DNA of 64,000 nucleotides from Marisa cornuarietis. Taxonomy: Eukaryota; Mollusca; Gastropoda; Architaenioglossa; Ampullariidae. A program made the position numbers and the translations under genes. The notes below the pieces were generated by a model, which was not told the origin of the DNA, searched no databases, and saw only the letters and a program-made list of their open reading frames with translations. Shown piece after piece: positions 25,201-35,705 of this stretch. The stretch covers positions 4,534,001 through 4,598,000 of the forward strand of contig SMMW01000584.1 in NCBI GenBank assembly GCA_004794655.1, read 5' to 3'. The first letter of the stretch is position 1, and every line of letters starts with the position of its first letter.

Positions 25201-28200
25201 TCACAGACATATGGGTCGTCCAAAGAGGAAATTTTAAAAAATTTTCTTTCTCTAGCTATAAAATTCATTTTATGATTATATAATACAGTACATTCTATAA
25301 CTACACAAAGAAAATTCGGTAAAACCAAAATATTTCATTTATATTAAGCTTAACAGTTGCTAACTCATTTTTAATAGACAAATCAATTCTATCGCTATAA
25401 ATGCATTCTATAATGATAGAATTAATTTGTATTCTATAGTTATAGACTCATGCTTCCCAGAATGCACTTTGTCGTCATTTCCGCCGAATGCCTAAAGTCA
25501 CAGCTAAGAAGTCTTTACACAGTCACTGGCATGCAAATGCCATTTTACCTTCCGCCTGGACTCAGACCAAGCTGACTTGTATTCGCGGGAATAGAAATCT
25601 CCGATATGCTTCATATGTTTTAGAAGACGCGATATTTAACACAAAGAAAATCAATTCTGGCGATCCATATGTAAGGGGCTTTGTATTTACTTATGCGGGA
25701 GGAGGAAAAACCTACGGCACGTCGTCACACTTTACGGTAGCCCCATTAGCGTCCATGCTGATGCTGTCACTGCAGCTTGCTGAGCCAGCATAGCGTATTT
25801 CATCGATGTTATTATTGACCTCCCATTAAATAGGCGACCTCAGCTCAGTGAGGTGCAATAATAATAATAATACATGACACAGCGAGGCGCGCGGACTTCA
25901 GTCTCCTTGAATCGGATTACACAAGTCTTCTGAATGTTTCGTGAGGTGACGTGACAGTAATTTTGTGGTCTGATGTTACTTCCAGTTAACTGGTCACGTT
26001 AGCTTATGCATATATTATGGGCATAAAGTCCGCACTGTTCACTGTTTTTTTTGTCACTCAACACCAACGCATTGTGACGTGATTTACGGTGCCTTCTATT
26101 AACCGTTCCACAAAAAGTATCTTGATCAGTGTTTTCTTGGAGGATCGAAGACAGGGGGAAGATGAGAGACTTAGCAGCGGACGAGGATATGCATGGTCTG
26201 TCGGCTGGGAAAGATTTTGAGAATACAACCTGCTCTAAGCTTTCTGCGTTGTGCTATGAATATCTCTCCAAGGCTTTTTCTTTTGAAGCAGTGAGAGTGT
26301 TTTTTTACAGCACGGCTTTAAGCAGGTATTTGAAAACATGTTTAAAATGATTAAATGCAAAGAAATTCGATGCGGCTGCGACTCTTTGCGCACACCCATA
26401 TGTGTTATCTGGTAATATACTATCAATACAAGCATTTCGTATCACCGAAGCCAAAAGGAAAAAACAAAACAAATCAAAACCCCCAAACCTCTAAAGAATT
26501 AGGCCAGAAGGCGGTAGTGACATTGATCTTCATAAGACTCTGAGAATGAACGTAATGAGGCAATAATGATACTTTGGTTAAAAAAAAGGATAGAGATTAT
26601 AGGGCAAGTATGAAAATAAGAACAGTTGAATTTATAAAACGCTTTTCCACGTAATGAGGCCTGAAAATGGAGAGCGTATGTTAAAAAAGAGGATGCAAAA
26701 ATTACTGCAAGTAATGAGGAAAGCAATCCTGGCGCAAATAATTAAAAAAAGTGAACTGTGAAAGTAAAATAATTTTGCATTGCAGCGTTCCGTGACCTAC
26801 CTGTACTGAAGTCGTGAATTTCCGTGAGCGGACGAGGCCCGTAGGTGAGCATCTGAGATGGCCCGGGACTATACTCCAGGCGCACTAACTGCATCTGATA
26901 GTCGTACCACTCCTGCACACATGTAAACACGCGCGCGTGCACACACACATACACAGCCGCACATACACAAACGGTATCAATCAGTTGCTGGATGCAAACA
27001 CAAAAAATGGCATTTTCACGCATTCTCAAGCATTACAAGCAGTTCCACCCCCCCCTCTTTCATCATTTGTTTGTCTGTCCTTATGCAAGCGCGTAGTCTG
27101 TTAATATTTCCCTGCGGCCCTGCAGTGCTACCACAGACCTTCATCTACTGGATGAGTGTCTCTCATTCGTTGCCTCTTTGCGCTATCATAGGAGTGACCA
27201 ATTGTAACAAACCCTACTAACGCTAGGTTGTCACTTCCGTTTCCGATTTCAAAATGGCGGGTTTTCCTAACGTTGAATCACTAACAATTTTTTAAAAAAG
27301 CATTGTTTTTGATTTTTTTTGAAACATATATATAGATTATTCTGTCATTAAAAGCCTATACTTTAAGAATTGATTTAATAAATGCCAGAGATGAGGTCCA
27401 TGAGTTCACGACAACGCCATTTACTAGCAGACGACAGTAGGGAAGTCCTCCGTTGCTAAGGTCGGTTGGTATTGTAAGCTATGATGGCGACAAGGATAGA
27501 TGTTTACTTTTTGTTGAGGATAACGACCTCTCGCTTTATTGGCATGACATCCAACAATGCAACAATTTGCACCTGTCCATTGTTTTCGAAACCATTTAGG
27601 TCTGCAAACCACTGACCTTTATTAAAATTAAACGAAGGTCCGTGTCTCTTCGCAACAGCAAACCGGAACCGGAAACACGGGCTCGCTGATAAGGAAAACC
27701 GAGACTTACACCGGATATAAACCTGAGACACTTATACAGTAGATGAAGGTCCGTGGTGCTACCTTGCAGCTACTTCTCTTTGCTCCGATATCGCGAGTTA
27801 TCGAGGGACCGCGGGATATCAGGCAATGAATTTCATTAAGTCATCGAGGACACGGGGGTGCACGCTGTCCCGCCAGTCCTGTCACGCGGCTGGACTCTTA
27901 ATCTTAGCCCTCATTGCTGTATAACTAGCAATAAGATGACTGTTTCCAGAGACGTTTATAGTTGATGAAAATTGAATCAAAAACATCATCACAGAGAGAC
28001 AAAGAATAACGTGCATAATATAATTTTTTTGGACGAAAACAGACTGAGCTTTGTTTGTTCAAATCTAGTCAAAGCGGTTCCACATTTATTTGTCATAATC
28101 CCACAGTGATTACCAGTAGTATTCAAGCTTACATAAAGTAGATAAAAAGAGACCTCTCTAAGAACACATGTAAAGATGTCTCAAAAATATGTGTAAATGA

Positions 28201-31200
28201 ACACTATCCGTTGAGTGAGTGCAGTATATTTAGAAGTTCAGCTGTGATAAACTTCTTTCCCGTTGATCAAAATACTTAACCTGACAGCTGTGTTGAAGTC
28301 ACCCAGTCGTTAAAGTAAATAACGTTTACAAGCAAGTAGGAAACGTTTATTATAAATAATAATAAAAAGTGGATTTATAAACCGCTTTACCCGATCATCA
28401 AAGGTTAACTCAAAGCACTTTAGAAAAGAAAAATATAAACAAACAATAAGAATAACAATAAAAATAATCGTGTTCTCATGTTGAGAATGTGAATGCCATC
28501 ATCATAGAAAGAGTTTACCTCAATTTTACTACCAAAATATTCATTTCTAGCCTTCTTCACAAGCAAGTAACTAAGCTTTTTTGTGTCGAAACATTATCCT
28601 AAAGTTTATCAAAGTACCCAGTGTATCACCACATCTTAAGTGTAGCCATTAGATAATTACATCGTATTATTGCGCAACAGTGAACACATAAGAAAGGTAA
28701 AGGTCATCCCATAACCTTTCAGGTCGTTGGGGAGTGAGGTGTTAGAGACCCCACTTTTCTCGGGGCCAGCTTTTACATGAGGTTGGTGGCAATCTCCTCT
28801 CCCTCGCTGCCTTACCTTCCCCAACCCTGTATGGAGTCAGGTCCATTACCGTCAGCTGGGTCGACTGGGGGAAGTTTGCTGCGCTTATCGGGAACTGAAC
28901 CAGCGCGCTCTCGGTTCGGAAACCAGCGCTCTAACCACTCGGCCATCCGCTTCCCTTAAACACTTATTACTTCTCTGTAAGAACGACTACAATACCTGTG
29001 GATATTACTATCTTACCCGCAGGAAGGTGACTTGATGGTTGACGGTGCTGACCGCTTCAATCGTAAAGGAGAAAGCATCTGGCAATGAGGGCAAAGACTT
29101 GGTGTTCTTCCTGCCTGGGCAAACTATCTCATCAGGGGTCTGCAAAACACAGTCTCTTCTCCTTACCTCAGTGAGAGTGAAGAAAGAACTGAGACAAACA
29201 TTAAAACCATGACTCTTGCTACGACAGGGTACTTTTTCTCAAGAAAATCATCTCAACCGACTCTTGATATACTTATATGTGCAGCCCTTACATCATTAAC
29301 TTGTAGAATTGTTTGGTTGATAACGGTCAGTCTCACAATAATGTGATGTCACCATGTTGCCGGGCAGTGTCGCTGACGTATTGTAGGACGTAGTGTTATT
29401 AAGCTTTGAAAGGATGTTCTGTGTTGAAATGTATTTTAGAACTGTTAGAATTTCGATCTGCTGTAGAATATTTTCAGTGGTAGTTTCAGCTGCATCAGCC
29501 TCCACATGTGCTGACGGCTGATGGAACACAGAGAGAAGCGAAAAGAACAATAAGGTACCTTACCTCAAACACATCGGGCGTTGAAATGAAGTTTTGGAAG
29601 TGTAGAAAGTCATAGGTGTGAGTGAAATTGTGGGTATAGTTGTGCCTGACTTCAGTCGCCACCCCATTCACTTGACACCGGACAGGAATTTCTGGGTACC
29701 CAACGGCTGTGTCCCAGTTGTTCGGATCTAAAAGGAGAAAGAAGCAGACAAACATCCAGCCAGACAGAACGGATGAACAAAAGAGATGGAAAGAAAGGCA
29801 GATTCACACTATTTTCAAGACAGTACGGTTCGGTTTTGTGCGGTAGATTATAAGAAATACAGTTTCATATCTCTGTGTTACTGGGGTCAAAATTTACGCA
29901 TCACACAGATTGGTGATTGCCCCAGGATACCAATAAACAGCATGATGGACAATAATCAAGAACGGTAGATTCGAAAGGTTCTTAGGGTTTAATTAGTATG
30001 AAGAAGCACTCTCGAATGTTTGTAGGCTCGCTTTACAGTGGAAGAGAAAGGTACACATTGCACACACAGTACGACGATAAATGCGCATTACATAGGGGTA
30101 TCACTTGCTGTTTAACAGGATACACACAGTACGTTCAAACACACAGTATAATAAGACAATTGTGTATATTTTGTATAACGTGAAATCTGATGTTCGCTTT
30201 ATACCTGGTGCTGAATTTATTAAAGCAAAAACAGCACATAAAATTTGCGCATTATACGGAATTTGCGCATTACGTAGTGTTGGTGGTGGTGGTGGTGGTG
30301 GTGGTGGTGATCGTGTAGGGAGCGGTAGGGTACTGGAAGAGGTCATGTGATATTTGGTTGCCAATTGACACCGGGTGCAGGCCGGTATGGGGTTAAGGAT
30401 GCCGTGGGACGGCATCCGGTCATCTGGTCACTTACCGCTGAATGACCAGTACACGTTGACAGTGGCGTCCATTTGGTCCACGTACTGACATGCGTACCAG
30501 TTGCGCACCCGTATTCCTCGCACTACACCCGTACCAAGGTACGCGGATGTTTCATCGTCGAACTCGAAGTGTAAGGCTCCGGATGGAGGGAAGATGTAGC
30601 CTTTGCCCGCAGAACCTCTGTAGCCGAACAGGAAGCTGTTCTGATCCTTTGAGAGAGTGTCTGCGTAGCAGATACCTGTAAAATGAAAGAACGAATAGCG
30701 GTACGAAGAAAGAAACCCACTGACTTGCTTTGCCCAGTAGGTGGATGAAAAATATCCTATTGTTTGTATTGTTTGTATTTGTTTCTGAACATAGCCAGCC
30801 TTTGAAGAACACTGCAGGTTTACGGCCATCCGTTTCTTCCATGCTCAGGCGACATCAAGCGGATGCCCAGCTATCAAGAGATGGAAGCACAGGTCCCCTA
30901 GTCTTACTTGGTCTGTACGTCACTTAGCTCTAATGACAACGTGATGTCACTAAAAAAAACCCCTTCGTTTAAACGGTTAACTTCACGGTAGTGCAAAGTG
31001 ACGTCAGAAGCGCCGTCGCATCCAATTTGGGAAATATTTTGGCTCGAGCATCGTATCCAGTTCCTTTCTCTACCTCCGTTTTCCCGACCCCGATAAGTCT
31101 TCCACCATCTATCGGCTCTTGTCTCCATCCATCGACCCACACACCCACCCAGCCACCCACCCACACACTCACAGATCCACTACATGTGCTGCTACCAGTG

Positions 31201-33175
31201 CTACTGGCAGCTACGCTAGGCGAAAAAAACCCGACGAAAATAAGAAATAAATTAAAAAAAAAGGAAAAATCATACGTTCGTTTGGGAAGATGGAGAGCAT
31301 TTCGTTGGTGTTGTAGTCGTAGTAGAGGTAGAAGGGCTCGCCGTCCTGCACCTGATGCAGCAGCCCGCGGTTGTTGCTGTAGTCGTAATACTCGTGGATC
31401 TCCGTGGACATGTTTTTGTTGGTGATCTTACAGTCCACGTGCACCTCAAACGTGGTCGGCACATTAGGGCGATTTGGAGGCTCTGGGCGGTCTGGAGGAC
31501 CAGAAACAACGGGTACTTTATTGTTGTAAGCGCTAAATGCAAGGGCATGCATCGATACAGGTAGCTGGGACAGACTGAGCTGATCTCCATCATTCATATC
31601 GATCCGCTCATTACCACATCAGGAGGAGAATAATCAGGTGGAAAAGTTGAGGTATCCGAAACAGTGATATGGAAAGTGTGTGTGTGGGGGGAGGATGAAG
31701 AGAGAGATGAAAGGAAAGAGGCGGGAGTATGCAGAGAGAGATGAGAGAGAGAGAGAGAGAACGAAGGAATAAATGACCGAATGACTTTATTTCTTGTACC
31801 ATCTGCCCGTACTACAATGGGTCGATTTATACATTGTAAGCAGCCACACACCCATATTGATTTCTTCATATTTATCACAAGTATAACATTGTCCTGGAAC
31901 TGGGAGGCCATAACAATAAATATAGCAGTGTTGATATATATATATATAAATAAAATAACGGTTTGGTGTAAATGAAGATCTGCATGTAACATGTAAATAG
32001 TATATATCTTTAGAAGAAATATCAAACAATACTACAATCCCTTTTTAAAAATAAAAGCTGCAGCAAAATCTGGTTGTGCCCTGGTTCTGTCACATGAGTC
32101 CAAAGCCAAGAAAGGATAAATACACACGAAGTGATTTGGACAATGTAGATGTTATACGGTACTCTGTTATGATGCATGTGCAACACGCAAGCATAATTGT
32201 CTATTCTTTACAAACATATTTGTAGTCAAGGGAAATATGAACTCTCTTCATAAACTATGTATTAGGGTTTTAACTGGAACTCCGAGCACTCCTTTTTGAA
32301 AGCAAAAGTGTGGACTATTTCTATGGTCTAAACTGGTTATCTCAGCGGCATACGCTATCACAGGTTAAATCTGTTAATTTGTTTTAAGAAATACACCTGA
32401 AGCAGTTTAACAAAAGACCACTGACACCAGAGAGAGAGAAAGAGACAAACAAGAGAGAGAGAGAGAGAGGGGGGAAGATGGGAGAAGAGAAAGAAGGACA
32501 CAATTCATGATAACAGACAAGTCAAAGTTGTTTTCGTGTGTTTACGTGCTACACAGTGTCGCCACGCAATGACACACAGATAACACGTCGATAACAAGTG
32601 GTTATGACGAAGCTGATCTAACAAGGTCGGTGCGCGTGACGTGTTTATAATATGTTATAAATAATAATAGTAATAATAATAGGCTCATAGAGCTTTACAC
32701 ATCACAATATTCACCAGTATGGTCATTAATTAAAAAAAATTACATTCAAAAACAAAGAACAAATGGAAGACTCACGAGCATGTAAAAAAAAGAAAAATCC
32801 AAACGAACATCCAAAAACAAACAAACAAACAAACAAACAAACAAACAAACAAACAAACAAACAAAACCATAACGGAAGAATGACGGATTCTGCTGTAATA
32901 TGCTGAACGATTGGAAGGACACGTAGCTCTGCAGTCAACATATGTAGCGCCAATAACTCAAAACGTCCAGTGCAAGTGGAAATGCATGTTCAAAGAGAAA
33001 AGCAGAGACAGAAAGCGAGGCATACGGTTGTCCATCTTTGCTGTGGACACAGATTACTGGTATAGTTGTTGCTTACGTGCAGAAAAATACATGGAATGAG
33101 CCTGGACCTTCCATTCTGTATTAATATATCCCTGTGTGTGTGTGTGTGTGTGTGTGTGTACGCGCGCGCGTGCAT

Positions 33176-33227
<52 letters not shown>

Positions 33228-33453
33228 TCTGAAGTGGTGGTGTTTAATATGCTTTCTAATGGACATGCGTGCTATGAACTAGGAGGTAGAGGCATGTTGT
33301 ACAGTCGTAAAGAAGGGGGAGCAGAAAGATAGACGATTCACCTTTTGCAGGTTGTGGAACATCGCACACTTTTGGCTGAAATATCGCAGTGACAGTTGCT
33401 CCCTCCAGGAGCAGCACCAGCAGCGCTGTCTTCCACAGCGGGAGAGACCCCAT
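22157..33453 (-). CDS. Gene A: type I membrane protein with two related extracellular domains, 13 coding exons, 661 aa
   Basis: Exons, 5' to 3' on the minus strand: 33453-33342, 31491-31276, 30675-30436, 29727-29564, 29139-29017, 26912-26801, 25193-25027, 24796-24707, 24258-24054, 23829-23720, 23314-23141, 23004-22848, 22272-22157. Every intron is GT-AG and the lengths sum to 1986 bases, open throughout and ending in TGA. Intron phases are 1,1,1,0,0,1,0,0,1,0,0,1. The start ATG sits in a good context (gccATGG) and opens a signal peptide of roughly 24 residues. Residues 40-245 and 286-476 form two related domains. Residues 477-571 look like a small alpha/beta domain, 572-623 are a Ser/Thr/Ala-rich stalk, and about 626-648 are a membrane helix, followed by a short basic tail. 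Function is unknown; the tandem domains may be LolA-like (lipid-binding fold), which I cannot verify. Gene B downstream is its paralogue. Confidence 0.9.
24296..24440 (+). repeat. Imperfect minisatellite in gene A intron 8
   Basis: About four diverged units of 30-38 bases, each with GGCTTTAGTCA or a close variant followed by a TGG-ending stretch. Confidence 0.6.
27121..27769. mobile_element. Terminal-inverted-repeat element in gene A intron 5
   Basis: A 32-base segment at 27131-27162 (starting CCACAGACCTTCATCTACTG) recurs inverted at 27725-27756 with three mismatches. TGCAG occurs just outside both ends (27121-27125 and 27765-27769) and may be a target duplication. A minus-strand frame inside begins a Cys-rich motif (CCIVGCHANK) that could be the start of a THAP-type finger. 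The element is probably a short, non-autonomous relic. Confidence 0.6.
28351..28428 (-). repeat. LINE/SINE-type 3' tail repeat, copy 1
   Basis: On the minus strand it reads AAGTGCTTTGAGTTAACC, TTTGATGATCGGGTAAAGCG, then TTATAAATCC and a TTATTATT run. The same order occurs at 58242-58320. Such GCTTTGAG ... AAAGCGCTATATAAAT tails mark non-LTR element 3' ends in many invertebrates. Confidence 0.5.
28693..28955 (-). repeat. tRNA-derived SINE, copy in gene A intron 5
   Basis: Read on the minus strand it begins GGGAAGCGGATGGCCGAGTG with box A (TGGCCGAGTGG) and box B (GGTTCAGTTCC) of a Ser/Leu-type tRNA. It continues with a body containing CCCAGTCGACCCAGCTG, then CTGGCCCCGAGAAAAG and a tail ending AAAGGTTATGGGATGACC. 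It matches the copies at 44561, 47132 and, less well, 45387. Confidence 0.8.
30280..30309 (+). repeat. (TGG)n microsatellite in gene A intron 3
   Basis: Ten TGG units, about 125 bases from the gene A exon 3 donor. Confidence 0.95.
32813..32865 (+). repeat. (AAAC)n microsatellite in gene A intron 1
   Basis: Thirteen nearly perfect AAAC units. Confidence 0.95.
33132..33226 (+). repeat. (TG)n microsatellite in gene A intron 1
   Basis: TG run with an interruption of CG repeats at 33160-33170, ending before GATCTGAAGTGGTGGTG, which is shared with the array at 12229-12282. Confidence 0.95.
33342..33453 (-). other. Gene A exon 1: signal peptide
   Basis: This is the first coding exon of gene A. 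It reads MGSLPLWKTALLVLLLEGA and on to AKG, with a hydrophobic core of Leu, Val and Ala followed by a plausible cleavage site near Ala-Thr-Val-Thr-Ala. The donor is AAAAG|GTGAAT, phase 1. A four-codon upstream ORF (ATG GGC CGG TGA) lies just 5' of the start; whether it matters is unknown. Confidence 0.85.
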
Positions 33454-34689
33454 GGCTGCAGTTGAGGATTTCTCTCGTCACCGGCCCATGGAGGTCAGCA
33501 GTGTGCCCGATGGAGCGGGGCTAGGGAGCGGGGGGAAAAGGGAAGAAGGCGGGGTTGTTGATGACTGAACCAGGCGAGCGTAGACCTGACTGTAAGCAGG
33601 TCACAAAAAGTATCTGAATATCACTTTTCAGCTACACGAAGGATGCAGGCTTGCGAACCGTGTGACCTGCAAACGAAACTGTTCGACTCACCAAAGACGC
33701 AATGTGACGTGTGAAATAATAAAAAAAAGACTGATTGACATGGGCAGAGGTTTGTCGTGCGCGACAAAGAGCAGTCACACAGTGGAAAATGATAATCACG
33801 AGAGAGCAGCAAGAAAGGCAAAAAATTTAACTGACAGAAAGAATTATTTACTGAAGATGGAAAGGAGAAAGAGAGAGACAGAGCGGGGGGAAGGGCGCGG
33901 TATTCATCAAAGAAAACAGACTTTTTCTACAAAAAACAACAAGTGAAAAAGAAAAATAAATGCTGGAAAAGGCCCACGCCATTGAGCTGCCCCCGTTCGG
34001 TCCCACGAAGACCTCACAAACTTACATCTAAAACTCACACCTCACACGCGTACGTCTCAAGAACACACATCACACACTTACGGCTGGGTCCAAACGTAAT
34101 CTGAAGCTCAGTGTCTTCGAGAATCAGCAGGGCGTGTCCGCACGATTCAGGGTCTGCAGTCATTCATAACGGTCAGCAGGCTGTTGCGTTCCAAACGGTA
34201 GGCGGAGCGCAGTCGTCGAGTGTTTGTGGGGCGACACCGAGTGTAGGCAGCACTGATACTGCACCCAGCCGTGCCAAGCACTCGATGCTTGACACCCGTA
34301 TCTGGGATCATCGAGAACACTTGTTATCGGCTCCTAGGTCTCGATGATAACCAGCGTCAGCCTACTCCAATATAGATTCTGTTCATGCTTTTTCTAGCAC
34401 AGTGAGTTGAACGATATGACAAGTACAGTTGTAGGTATACATTTGTCATGACTGCATGGCTATGGGGAAGTCAAAGTCCCCTAGATGACATTTAAAACGC
34501 ATGAACTGGAAAGTATAATACACAAATCAAGCAAAAATATAAGAATATTATATAAAAGCTTTGTATTAGAAAAGTTTCTTTCAATCCGTTAATTCATTTT
34601 CACTAAGGAAGGTATCACAACTCTTTAGTAACCTAGCAGTTTGTACAAGGGTAATAAGCAGATGTAAGTGTCCAACGGATTCCTCTTTT
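33454..34689. other. Upstream region of gene A
   Basis: Presumed promoter and 5' UTR of gene A. No TATA box or noncoding exon could be fixed. Purine-rich around 33780-33960. Confidence 0.4.
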
Positions 34690-35705
34690 CTTGTCTTCTG
34701 TTGTTTATTTTATAAGGCAGTCCATGGCCAGAAAAAATAGGGACGGTGACAGAATTCATCCCTGTTTGACACCAGTGTTAATGTTGAAGTTGTTCGTTAG
34801 CTTGCTGCTCCCATAAACCGCCTGACAAGTAAAGTCTGTATGCAGTGCTTTAATTGCATTCACTACTTTCTGTGGTATTTCATAGTGATGCATAATTTTC
34901 CATAATGACTCAACGATGTATACTGTAATATGCTTTCTCAAAGTCTATGAACACAGCCTAGAGAGTACTGTTCCATTCTGTGCTTTGTTCTATGATCTGT
35001 CTCAAGGGGAAGATTTCATCACTGAATGACCTTCCTTTTCTAGAAGCTGCTTGTTCTGCCTGATAAAGTCATCAAGAATAGTGGCGAGCCTCTTCAAAAT
35101 GATTCTACTGAAGATTTTGCTTGTAATAATAAAGCTATGCCTTTCCAGCTGCTGCAGTCTCCTAAGTTGCATTTCTGTAGGAGTTTGAAGATTAGGCTTG
35201 TTTTCCGTTCACCTAGTGTTTCTTCCCATATTTTCTGGAAGACCTTGCACAGCACCTTTGGCATTTCTTTCGCTTCCAACTTTAACATTTCGGAGCAAAT
35301 GCCATCATGTCCTTTCGATTTGCCATTTTCTTGTTGTTGGATGGCTTCCTTTACTTTGGTGATGGTGTTGGGGCCCAGGTTTATGTCCAGTTCTTCACTT
35401 TCTGGGATATTGGCGAGTACTGGATGGCTTGGTCGGTTGAGCAGCTGCTCGAAGTTCTTCCATCTCTCTAGTTTCTTGCTTTCTTTAGTGATGATGTTCC
35501 CATCCTGGGTTTTTAAAGGTAGGTCTTGACTGCCACTTCTACTTCCTGTTAGCCTTTTTGTGATCTTGAAAACCACGTTCATGTCTTGTCGTCCTCTTAA
35601 CGCTAGTTTTTCTACACACTTTATTTTATTTCTTCTAGCGCTCCTCTTCACTTCCTTAGGAATATTCTTTCTCCAACTTCTCTTTTAGGTGTGGAACTTT
35701 GTGCC
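34690..35705 (-). pseudogene. Non-LTR retrotransposon (LINE) reverse transcriptase fossil
   Basis: Minus-strand frames read typical LINE reverse transcriptase pieces. Upstream are ENGKSKGHDGICSEMLKLEA and SSWKGIALL (35651-35094); then IFPLRQIIEQSTEWNSTL and FIDFEKAY in another frame; then SLWKIMHHYEIPQKVVNAIK and NTGVKQG (34941-34756), followed by a stop. Frameshifts and stop codons show it is dead. The endonuclease part and the 3' end are not recognisable. Clade uncertain (RTE- or jockey/CR1-like). Confidence 0.8.

Noticed and set aside
25488..25793. 101-codon plus-strand frame inside gene A intron 6
   Set aside because: No recognisable domain, antisense to gene A, and adjacent to AT-rich repetitive sequence; most likely chance.
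28886..28955. Possible functional tRNA gene on the minus strand
   Set aside because: Box A and box B are present, but the sequence continues into a shared SINE body and recurs elsewhere; no complete cloverleaf is evident.
7752..33453. One giant gene instead of two
   Set aside because: Each half has its own signal peptide, transmembrane exon and stop codon, and the exon series repeats from the start.
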